NCBI GenBank assembly: GCA_034769895.1
Contig: CM068367.1
Span: 1,315,983,046-1,316,047,045 of the forward strand
DNA: 64,000 nt
Direction: 5' to 3'
From: Magicicada septendecula
Lineage: Eukaryota > Arthropoda > Insecta > Hemiptera > Cicadidae
The position numbers and the translations under genes were made by a program. This document shows positions 34,203-45,125 of this stretch, piece by piece. How positions within the stretch are numbered: position 1 is the first letter of the stretch; each line of letters opens with the position of its first letter. Under the pieces are notes generated by a model. The model saw only the letters and a program-made list of their open reading frames with translations. It did not search any database and was not told where the DNA came from.

Positions 34203-36146
34203 AACGTTGTTGCAAATTTAATATAATTTAAATTTGTGGAGCCCCACGATCTTGGAGCGCCAATTTTATATACAACAGTACACATTGCTAAATGTATCGA
34301 GCCGCATGTTGGAAGCGACAATATTATACAACGATAAATAACAATTCTAACAACGTGTACATGTATAATTAGGGGTTCAGGTGTAATTATAATAATGGTA
34401 GCCTTTTTAGGAAATTCAAAATGTTCCCATTTATTAATTTAAACAAACATATCAAGAAATAATATACAAATAATGATTAACTCGTTATATGATATTCATT
34501 ATATATGGTTGCAAAATTTCTTTGTTTGCTGTAATCTCGCCACAAACATAAATCTTATATAATATTATTCATTTTTATAATAATATTAATTTTAATTAAA
34601 CATTTCTTCATAATGTTATACTGTCTGGACTACTCTGTCTTAATGTGTGCTTTCAATATACAAAATATTTAACTACGTTAGCTATTTGTTCATTCTATGA
34701 ACAAATCTAATTGATTCTTTCAAATGTACATTAAAATATTTTCTATAAATTATCAATTTAAGAATTATGCTTTCATAGTTACTGTACAATTTTAAATTTA
34801 AACATTTTTTTATAAATTATTGCAAAAATTATGCTTTCATAATTTCTCTACAATGCTTTCATAATTACTCTACAATTTAAATTTATGTATTTTCAATAAA
34901 TTATTACTGCAAAAATTATGCTATAATTTTTATACAAGACATTTACATCTATAAGTTATAAATTACACTTTTTGAAATTATTGTCTTTCTTTTGATAATG
35001 TCTATCATTCTTTGATTAAGTCTTTTGTTATGAGGAATTACATGGCTTTCTTTCACCTTAATTGTAGCGGTTCCTCAGCATACCCTGTCCTGGTCCTGAG
35101 TCCCTGATGTTGTGACTCCTGCATAGTCTTGAAGTCCTGGATCCTCTCCTCGTCCTCCGGGTCCTCTTGGAAGTCCTGGATCCTTTCCTCATCCTCCGGG
35201 TCCTCTCGGAAGTCCGATGACTCGTCCTTTACGTCTGGAAATTATGCCATGTAGTGCTGTCATCCTCGGTCTGGAGTAGTGCTCCTAGATGTAGATCACT
35301 TGTAGACCTCTGACGATTTGTTTGTTACGTTACTTTTTAATTACTGTCTTCCATTATTATGTTAAATAGAAATATTTATCGTATTACTTTACAAGTTACG
35401 ATTAACAAAAAAGTCTTATTGGTGTTAGACATATTGTCTAACTCTGTCCAAGGTAATTAAACTTTCGCGTCTCTGACGGACATAGTGTTCCGCCATGAAT
35501 GAATACTGTTAGAAGAGAGAGATTAGCTCTCCTGGGCTTCTATTTATATTCACCAAGAAAACTGCAGCTGTCGATTCAGGAATCAGCCTGTCGACAGTTG
35601 AACCATGGCATGATAGCCCCCACTCTTGTCCTATTTCACATAATTGCACTTTTTCACCAATCGCACTGTTTAACGTGGATTTCACGGCGATAAAATATTG
35701 TCTAATTTAATGACCTATGTGATGTGCAATTATCATGATGCTCGCACCACTAGTGTAATTATAATGCATTAAAAATCGCACTGGATTCGCACTGACTGTC
35801 TGAATTACGTAAAATTCGCACTGCACCTGTGTCTGATTTTTACACATTTTTAGAAGTTTTTACCTTCTCGCTAACATTTATGGTTTGCTTAATATTAAAT
35901 ATATTCTTAATTTAGCATTGACTTGGGGTGAAGTTGCAAACTTTCAGGATCAAACAGGCTTCACGCACACACACTATTTACTTGTATACACACATGCAGC
36001 GGTAATCGGGTGATGTTTACCTGTTGGTTCCTGCTTGAAACCCAGCTTCAAATCTCACACCTGCTCGTCTATTATATATTATTGAAATTAACTTAAATAT
36101 TTATTTTATATTATATATGCGCAATTACAGCCTATGCTTGTATTGT
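34203..36146 (-). repeat. Long direct repeat (outer LTR), left copy
   Basis: Matches 53371-55114 almost base for base by eye, from TAAACGTTGTTGCAAATT to CTTGTATTGTCGT. The right copy lacks about 200 bp of this one, chiefly around 35580-35735 and one 39-bp repeat. On the minus strand it would be the 3' LTR of the outer unit. The left tip carries three diverged copies of a unit GAGCC-CACG-TTGGA-GCG followed by CAATTTTATATACAAC. Neither TG/CA ends nor a target duplication could be fixed, so the exact tips are uncertain. Confidence 0.75.
35131..35208. repeat. 39-bp tandem repeat inside the left outer LTR
   Basis: GAAGTCCTGGATCCT begins two consecutive 39-bp units. The right LTR has a single unit at about 54297. 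On the minus strand the unit would encode the 13-residue acidic peptide EDPEDEERIQDFQ, but there is no plausible start upstream. Confidence 0.88.
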
Positions 36147-37889
36147 CGTCGCATTATTCCTCTACTTGGTAAAAAAAATTTTAATAAATTTATTTATTGA
36201 AATATTTTTTTTCTATCATTAGACATCTTATATTTTTATATTTCATATTACTTATATATTTTTTTTTATTTGTATTTATACACTACTATCCATAATGAAT
36301 ATTGTAAATAGACGTTTATGTGGGTTAATGATGATGTGTTATTTTCTTTTATAGTATTTATTAATGTGTAGTGAGCCGGTTTATACCTTGTTTCAATACT
36401 TACTAGTCGACCGTATCTCTCGTCGCTCAGTTCAAATTTTTCTGCCTCGCCACCTGATTGGCTCTCACGGTTTGGCCGAGTCGACTTCGTTCATTACAGT
36501 ATTTTTATTTGTTATTTTCCAAATTCTTATTTTACCTTTGCTAAAATAATCAGACACAAAGATTGGTCGGTATGAAGGTTTATTCAACACTTTTCGTATA
36601 TTATCGGGTCAATTACAATAAAAATGAAACGTATATTTGATATTGCTCCAGCATTTACAATTGCTCAGTTGGCAGCGTCTGCTTCGCTTAGTATTCATAC
36701 ACAGAAAGCCATCATGGCGTACAGGTTATCGTTTAAACAAAATAATAATTTTTTCTCTCAGGGTTTAGTCCTGTGGACTGCAGAAGTTGGATTACAGACT
36801 AATAAATGCACAAAATTATAATACTCCTTATATCTAATACACAATAGTTGATATTTTAAAACATGAAAAGTAAGTTTATTGGCAATGAGAAATAGTGCAC
36901 GCTTGGTTAAAATCTTTTTAGCAAGTTATGTTTTTAAAATTATTTTAATATAAAATCAAAATTCAGTGGTTGATATATTTTATCGAAAGTGATTTTATAA
37001 TCAGGTTCAGTTCAAGAGTTAATTTTGTGATCTGTGAAGTGAAAATAAGTTAGTTTGTTTACTATGGGTAATTGAAAGTTTATTTTTTGGTGTGAAGTAT
37101 TTAACTTATACTCATCGATTCCTGGTCGTAGCTTCTCTTGGGATCCTCTTCTTCTTCTGGAACACGTCTAAGGTCCTGTCTTCTTTGGATTAGCTGAGAT
37201 TCCCGTTCAAATGGTTGAAATCCAATATTCAGCTTTCATCAGTCCTTATAGATGGTCTTCTTCTTCAGGTCGAGTTAGGTAATTTTTGATCTTCCTCCAG
37301 AATTGGTCGTTTATGAGTTTATTGTACTTCCTTCCAAGTTTTGCCAGATTATTTTTAAATAAATGGTTTTTAATTATTGCCCATCTCAGCAGTGGTTGTT
37401 TACAATAGCCTTCTTACACTTCTAGAATAAAATTTTGAAAAATTTAAAGCTTTTAAAGTTAATTTGGCTCCGAGGGCTTCATACATCCACCCTCTATGCT
37501 GGTCAGTAATGAAGTCATTCAAATTCAACGGTCACTCTATGTAACAACTATCAGTTGCCATAGTTACCCTTCAAATTATACTGTTTCTCATTGGTCAGCA
37601 TCTTATAACATTCGTTTAATGAAGAAATTTGTGTTAGTGGTTGAAATCACAATCCGAATGATCACTGTTGCACACCACTATATAAAAATTATTCCGATTA
37701 GCGCTTTCAAGCTTCACAGCCCATCGTCAGATCGAAATAGACAGGAAATATGTAAAAACAAACCCTTCACCCCTCTCCCCCACCCTGCTCACACACAACA
37801 AGCTATAAATTAATGACCCTTCCTCACCCCCTAAACCCTGCCCCACCATCTGTACAGTTACATATTTTTCTAGCAAATTCCTTGTGTTT

Positions 37890-37973
<84 letters not shown>

Positions 37974-40440
37974 ATCCTTTTAAACTACCCTCTTCCTCTC
38001 CACACACGTGGGTCAGTCACACACCCTTAATTGGTTGTTTTAAAATAAGGGTGTGTGACTGACCCACGTGTGTGGTGAGGAAGAGGGTAGTTTAAAAGGA
38101 TGCACACACACACACAACACTGAAACACAAGGAATGTGCTAGAAAAATATGTAACTGTACAGATGGTGAGGCAGGGTTTAGGGGGTGAGGAAGGGTCATT
38201 AATTTATAGCTTGTTGTGTGTGAGCAGGGTGGGGGAGAGGGGTGAAGGGTTTGCTTTTACATATTTCCTGTCTATTTCGATCTGACGATGGGCTGTGAAG
38301 CTTGAAAGCGCTAATCGGAATAATTTTTATATAGTGGTGTGCAACAGTGATCATTCTGATCTTATAACATTGTTATAATCTAACGTTTTATTTATGTTCA
38401 AATATGTAAAAATCCTTTAAATTATGATTACTTCCTTATGTTAGTATTACTATTGATTCTACTAACACCATTGTTCTGCTTTTTTACTAAAGATTATTTT
38501 GATACCCCTCATGGTTACTTTTGATTAGTTAATAACAATTTTATTATTTTATTATTGATATTTTTTTTGTAATTATTTTTAAACTGAATAATATTTATAC
38601 ATTTTTATATCTGATACACTTACTTACTTAATTAAACATTTTATATACTCTAATAAAACAAACTCTTGGTTACTGTTTTCTTTTTAAACTTATAAAATTC
38701 TCTCCTTCAAGCTAGGCCTAAAACATAGTTTCACAGTACTCCCATTCAACATTACTTATAACCCATAAACTTTATTTATTGGTTCATTGAACATCTCTTT
38801 ATAGAAACAAATAAACAAAAAAACATTGGTGCTTTCAACAACACACCTTTTATCATTAAAATATTTCTTGCCAGGTCCAAGCCTGAAATTAAACTTCTAA
38901 CAGTTTTGGTTTCTTACTACTATCTCCCCTATCTTCTAAGTTAATTAATTCTATGGTTTTAACAATAATGAAACTCTTATAATAATAATTTTTAACAGTA
39001 CTTTGCACAATATCACTCACTTACAAATTCCTTCACTAAAATATAGTGTTTGCTTCTCCTATATTCCACTCTAATAATATTAACTTTTATCTTATAATTG
39101 TAATTCTCACTTACTATCACTAAAATTAATAATGGTACTATTAGTTCATACTTTTTTATACAATATTCTATTAAAGATTGTTTCGCTATATTGCTATAGT
39201 CTGCTTCTTATTATTTTGTACACTACATGCACCTACACTGCACTTTTCCTTACATTTTAAGTTTCTTTCTTTATCATCACTTTCACTTGATATTTCACAC
39301 ATTGTTTGTTTACTTAGTGTTGTATCACTGTGTGGTTATTGGTAATTAATATTTGCTTTATTTTCATTTCACATTGGTCACCTTTGGTTTTGACTGAATG
39401 TCTTTATTCAGCTCAATTATAACTTATTTGTTTCTGACTAGTTTATTATTTAATTGGGTATTATTTATTTTTAACTTCCTATCTTACATTTATAAATTCA
39501 TGTTTCCTTGCTTTTCATTTAACATTCGTAATATATCTAGTTTATTTTTATAGTTTATATATTTGACATCTTATTTATGCCCTATCTGTTTTAGTGCATT
39601 TATTTTACATATTATTTGTTAGTTACATCTTGGGGTTACAATGATCGTGGTCATACTTTAGGTTACTTCTTGTTTCTCATTCCTTCCTTCTTGTCTCTAT
39701 TTTCTTGTTTTCTTCAATCTTCTTGTTTTCTCCAATCTATTGGGTCAAGTCATAGTCAGTTCCTGTCAATTGTTATTTCGTAGTTGGGTCATTAATCTTC
39801 AAATTATAAGTTTTTTTAACATTTCTTCCTTCCTTCAGCTTTTCTTTTAACTATTATATATAATATGATTTTTCTTTTATTAATCATTAGTGGTATTTTG
39901 CGCTATCTTATGTCATGTTACAATATTAATTGTTCAAATTCCCTTAGTTGGAGGGTAAAACAAGTCTAGTTCCTATCTCCCCTCCCTACGAGTTGCTAAC
40001 AATGCATAAGCGTAGCTGCTTCTTCCCATTGTTCTCCTTCAATCTGGTTCCACTGACCTATTTATTTTTTTAGGTGTAAAACTTCCTACACGAGTTTGCA
40101 TTCTTGCACTGATAAGCATTTTGCATCTTAACATATTATGCCATTCTTCCATCTGAAATTTTACATTATCTTAATCATACATTCTTACCATACTTTCCTT
40201 AACTCTTATTACCTTTTATTACATTTCTTTAACATTACCTTTCTGATCGCTAATAATTTCTTCATCCTTACCTGACATACACTTCCGTAACAGAATAATC
40301 TTTTAGTGTGTCGCATGATCGGTTATAGATGAACTGCCTTAGAAAACAACGATATTGTACTCGTAGTCCTAATTTCTAAGTAGCCTCTGTCCTTTTGACG
40401 TTTCACTCTCGCTTTCTTCTGTGTCCTTGTATCTCCATTA
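36147..40440 (-). mobile_element. Interior of the outer non-autonomous LTR unit, left part
   Basis: No coding frame of interest over 4.3 kb. The block 36400-36480 (CTGCCTCGCCACCTGATTGGC) matches, in reverse orientation, 61495-61530 of the 58784-61644 insert. Near 39240 CTGCACTTTTCCTT...AAGTTTCTTT matches the complement of that insert near 59450. A purine/pyrimidine segment with repeated CTTCTTCTTC at 37130-37270 also has a counterpart there. So this stretch holds LTR-type sequence related to the intron 3 insert. It is interrupted by the foldback element at 37656-38356 and continues beyond the gypsy element at 51616. Confidence 0.5.
37656..38356. mobile_element. Near-perfect foldback element, copy 2
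   Basis: Left arm 37656-38029, loop of 16 bp, right arm 38046-38356. The arms are reverse complements almost base for base, from GAATGATCACTGTTGCACAC inwards to CACACCCTTA. The main difference is the dinucleotide tract: about 41 GT units in the left arm (37892-37973) against about 7 CA units in the right. Same family as 3201-3768. Transcribed, it would fold into a double-stranded RNA of more than 300 bp. Confidence 0.95.
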
Positions 40441-40444
40441 AGTG

Positions 40445-41622
40445 TGTATAAAAACAAACTTGTTTATACATTTAATTCACTTTTACTTACCTTTGTTCCT
40501 AAGGGTCCCCCCAGAGTTCTCCTATAAGCGAGATCAGAAACAGTGTGAGGTTACGAAATAAGTCTGAATACCCATTTTGAATGAAGAGAATTTAACTTTT
40601 CCTTTTATTTTTAAAATCATTTGACAGAGTTGAATTTTTTACTTTTCCTCCAAATATAGGTTTTACATACTTTAAAAATATTATGGTTTTACAGGTTGTG
40701 TAATCATTACTCGTCTTACGTACTATTCTTACTTTCTACTACTTACATACTTTAAACAAGAGAGCCCAGCCTGCCATTCTCACTTAAATTAATTTTAATT
40801 TATTTGATACCCCATACCTTTATAAAACCCTAACCCTTACACTTTCAGTAGACGAAATAACCCCCGGCCACGTGGTCTTCGCGCACATCCATTTCTTTTC
40901 TAATTTCGTGTGAAATGTCCAAAAGGTGTCTAATGTTGTTTTACATTTTTCCCGACCGCGGTCACATAAACTTTTTCAGCTATTTCACTGTTATATCAGT
41001 TAAAAAAAATTTGTTTCTGAGCCCGGTTGTCGGGCGGCCTGCGCAGGCGAGAGTCGACAAAAGACTGCCAGCGTCTCTCAGTTCCCCACTCCGGGAGCAT
41101 TTTAGTCAAGACGACGGACATCAATGCCTTACAGTTAGTCGTCACAGTTTCGTCCTATGCGATGTATGTAAGTTTTTGGTTAACATGGTACATGATCTCA
41201 TCTAGGCATTGGCGGACGTCCTTAAAGTGGGTGGGACTTAAACAGCATTTCCGCAAGGTCTTGGAGAAGGCGATGAATATTATCCTCTCTAGCCATCTTG
41301 GTTTTTTACCAACGCTTGGGTAGGCGCCCCTGCTTGGTGCGCGCATGGGCGCGTAATGCCACACTCTCGCATAGTTCTTAGAAATTTGTGGAGGTGCAAA
41401 TTCTTCAGCCGCATTACACAACAACAACTGCGTCTATGCCTTTGTTTCAAACTGTTTCTTTCACAATGGAAATAACGTTGCCATGCGTTCTGTTATAATG
41501 GAATGAATCTGGTTGCACAATAATTTTCACAACTTTTAGACAAACCCACCCAAAAATGATATAAATAAAAAATATAATTGCCCCTACAGTAAAAAAAAAA
41601 TACCAAAAAATGACCCGCTACA
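40445..41622 (-). repeat. 3' LTR of the gypsy element
   Basis: 1178 bp. It pairs with 50417-51611. It has one unit of the 18-bp segment around CCCCATACCTTTATAAAA (two in the other LTR) and a CTC-containing insertion near 40712 relative to it. The short frames inside, present in both LTRs, are LTR sequence and not genes. Confidence 0.95.
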
Positions 41623-41634
41623 ATACCCCCTCGA
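41623..41634 (-). promoter_or_regulatory. Candidate polypurine tract
   Basis: On the minus strand CGAGGGGGTAT lies directly before the 3' LTR, where plus-strand DNA synthesis is primed in LTR elements. Confidence 0.55.
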
Positions 41635-42959
41635 TGAGAATTCTGCTGTTCATAACAGAAGAAATCTCATCGACAAACCCCGAAGAGGACCGGTGAGGAA
41701 CTGGTGCCATCTACCCCCTTGTTCTTAGACTGCATGGGTGCACGACCCCCCCTGGCTCAGCGACCATGGACTCATTTGAACGATATCACTGGACTTCCCC
41801 GTAAGAGATCCCAACACCAAGAAATCGAACAGACTCGTACCACAGCGCACCTTACCTTCTAACATGCTACCCCCAAAATCCTCCATCCCTGGCTTAAATT
41901 ATTCCAGATCCTCTACCGATATGTTTCCCCTTGTATGCAAGCTGGGCTGCCTTTAGCAGATACTGGGCTCACACACACTCACATTACATATCCTAATTAC
42001 ATATCCTATCTTAACAAAATCTTCAACATTTACGAAAAATTAAAAATTCAAAATTCAAAATAATATTCTCAAAAAAATTCTCTTCTTTGTTTTTTCTGTT
42101 TTTATTTCAAACTAAGCTAAATTAACCATTTCTTATAGCTAAAACGTCCTTAACCTAACATGTGAATACTTAGATTCTAACAATACCATGCAATACAAGA
42201 AATCAACAAAATAAACATGTTAAATACATACATAATAAAATACTCATTACTCAAAAATATTCACTCGCTGGCAGGCGAAAAATCAAGTTTTTTTTTTCCC
42301 AAAAAAAAATTAAAATTTTCAAAAATTTTAAAATTCAAAAAAAATTTATATTTATTAAAATGTTTCCTTCATATTTGAAATTATTTAAATATTGGTTTCC
42401 AATTAATTAAACAAACAAATTGAATCGACTTCCTACTATATACAAGCTTAGTAGGTGTATGACCTCATCAGCTGATCAAAACTAGGTCAAGTCCAAGACC
42501 CTTGACCTACATATGTTATGCACAATTTCTGTCTGAAAATACATTTGACATCTGTAATATTCCACCTTGAAATACAAAACATAGTAACATAAAATATTTA
42601 AAATTACAAAATATTAATATAAATGATCATCAACTTGACATTTAAATTATTTAAAATAAACAATTCTTAATTTTACATTATTTTCAAATTTTATCAAAAT
42701 TCTGTCACTGGTTTAAAAAGATAAAATTTTGTATTCTTTATTATGAATCACTCTCTGTATTTAATAATTTCAGTCTACTTTAGTGTGGGTGATTTAAATT
42801 ATTTATTCTCATTTAATGTACTACTTGAGCTGGATACCTATATAATCTTTCTCCCTCTGACTCTACTATTAACTTTTACTACATGACACCCATCTCCATC
42901 AAAATATCTATCAAAACACTCTAAACTCAATTTACCCCTGGCACCGCTCATCTTTGTAC

Positions 42960-43170
42960 TAGGATGTGTGTTCCCTACCTGGCTATACCCATACGAGCCA
43001 ATGCCCCTCCAAAATATCGGCAAACACTCACGCGAACTACTCTATTCTCGCCACAACGCCGCACGTTGCTCACACCTTACCACCTCACCCTTACTACAAA
43101 ATATCATCAACAAATATGTTTAAATCTCATTCACATTACTCATCGCTACATATACTCACTACTACTGTGT
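42960..43170 (-). repeat. Displaced pol-like segment in the 3' untranslated region
   Basis: AATATCGGCAAACACTC, a GCCGCAC core and CTTACCACCTCACC occur here in the same order and spacing as in the pol gene at about 47725-47820, the linker between protease and RT. The minus-strand translation keeps QRAALW but soon meets a stop. So this is a degraded second copy of a pol fragment inside the same element. Confidence 0.75.
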
Positions 43171-44164
43171 CAACATCAATACTTCTCAAAATACTATAAC
43201 ATGTATAAACTCAAAACAACACTACATTATCCTCATCTCTACTATTTCAATTTTAACTCTGACTTCAACTTGGACAGATCCATATGTCCCACAAAATATT
43301 TATCACCCAAAAAACTATCTTTTGTTAACTTGCATAAATTATTACTTTGTTTCTTATTTTATCAAGTTACTTTTTTTTCATTATTTTAAAACATCTATAA
43401 TACATTACAGCATTACACTGAACATGGATTACTTGAAACATTTATAACTAATATACCAGTGACATCTTATTGCTGATCAACTGATATCCTAACTAATGAA
43501 AACACATCTCAAAATTTGAACAACTTACATGGAATGTACATATTTATTTATCCATCCTCACTTCTATTATGTTAATTGCCTGCCAGGCGTGTAATTATTG
43601 GCTTAATTTAAAGCATACACATATCATGAAAACACATATTCTTATCAATGCCTATACCTAACATACAAAAATAAAATAATACATTTAAAATCATAGCATG
43701 TAACGAATACCTTATATTACATATCTGATCAGCTAGTTAATTGAACAGAGCATAAGCAGTTTTATTGGGTCCAACTTTGAATAAAAAAAAATGTTATGTT
43801 ATAAAATTTACATTCGTGACTCCTTTGCGTCACCTCCCAGCCACACACACTATTTCAAATTATGTAAGACTGTGGCGCCTTTTCGCTTCGACAGAGACTG
43901 CATATTTTGGAGCAGGGTTTACCTCTCCGTGTCTCTGCTTCCGCTATTAAGTTTTAAAATTATTGAACATCATCATGTTCTCGTACATAATTATACACCC
44001 TTAAGACGGGTCTACCACCTTTCTTGCTACCCCAAAGCGGGCAGAGTGGCAGCCGCTGTTTCATAGTTCTGGAGATTTCCCCTAGTTTCTCCCCCCATTG
44101 AATTTCAAATATGTACCAATTTCAAGTCAGCTATGGTCAAGGGACTTGATATGACCATAGCTGG

Positions 44165-44225
44165 CCGCTAGCCAAAACCACGGTTAGTGCTGGTAAGACA
44201 GTAACCGCCCGAAAAGTCGAGGAAA
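44165..44225. repeat. Internal repeat of the gypsy 3' region, copy 1
   Basis: A segment with CTGGTAAGACAGTAACCG followed by CCCGAAAA matches 44993-45045 (CTGGTAAGATCGTGACCG, CCCGAAAA). The second copy begins about 80 bp after the pol stop on the minus strand. Confidence 0.7.
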
Positions 44226-44992
44226 TCTAAACTTTCATTTCACTGCCTGTTTCATCAATACTATTATGTGCGACACGGTCATTTAGCAATGTGTGTAAAA
44301 TTTTTACTTTACACGGATAAGGTGTGCCGCACATTTTCGCCCTTTTGGCCTCCGATGGAGGTAACACTCACTGTTACCCCCAACCCATTTCGCTACTTGC
44401 GAGAGCACAGGCCACCCCCACAATAGCCACTTAATAACTAACTAATTAATTAACAAATGAAACTAATCTTTCTACATTTGCAGTTCCACATTCCATTGTT
44501 CTATCACTTCATTGAGCACCAATCTACCCCCTAAAATTACCCTTTAATCTTGTATAATAACAAGTTCTTTTATTTACTTTTTAAAAATTTTCACATAGAC
44601 ACTTCTGCAAGTCCAATCTTTCACTTTTCACTAACATTTTCTTTCTGACAAAATAATAAGTACCACAATGAATCATCTTATACAGTTACATCAAAATAAA
44701 ATACATTTGTGTTGTTTTCTGAGGGAAAACAATTATTTGAAAATTTAAGTATTCAAATTCCAAATTTTTTTTTATTTTTTTTATTCATTTTACAATTTCT
44801 AAAATAAAACTAAAATAGTTCGTGAAGAGAAAAAAAATATATATATATATACTACCTTTCCACGAAACTATGGGTCCCCCTCCCCGTTCAAAGTGTTGTG
44901 AGTTTTCTAATTTCAACCAATTTTGGTGGAGCCGGACCATCGTTGCGTTCACCGCCCGAAGGAAGATCCTCCAACCATGGCCCGTCTCCGAG

Positions 44993-45045
44993 TTCCGAAT
45001 TCCACGGCCAGGACTGGTAAGATCGTGACCGCCCGAAAATGGGGG
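44993..45045. repeat. Internal repeat of the gypsy 3' region, copy 2
   Basis: Counterpart of 44165-44225; see there. Together with the pol-like segment it indicates rearrangement within the element. Confidence 0.7.
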
Positions 45046-45125
45046 AGACTCCCTTCTGTAAACATTTAAAATCAGATTACATTTCATTCATACAATAATA
45101 ATTAACAACAATCCTGGTAAAATTC

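Larger units (their letters stand above)
41635..45125 (-). other. Gypsy 3' untranslated region
   Basis: About 3.5 kb between the pol stop and the 3' LTR, with no env-like or other long frame. It contains a displaced pol-like segment (42960-43170) and a repeated segment (44165-44225 and 44993-45045). The remainder is AT-rich. Confidence 0.7.

Noticed and set aside
35040-35235. Minus-strand acidic repeat peptide (EDPEDEERIQDF twice) inside the outer LTR
   Set aside because: A stop lies directly upstream and there is no start or splice support. The 39-bp period being a multiple of three is most simply chance.
36624-36821. A 65-codon plus-strand frame starting MKRIFDIAPAF
   Set aside because: It lies in LTR-type sequence on the antisense strand, with no family resemblance or splice context.
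40915-41427. Open frames inside the gypsy LTR, repeated at 50903-51416
   Set aside because: They occur in both LTRs because the LTRs are duplicates; no conserved protein features.
41623-45125. An env gene 3' of pol
   Set aside because: No long frame, signal peptide or transmembrane segment; the region holds degraded pol-like and repeated sequence.
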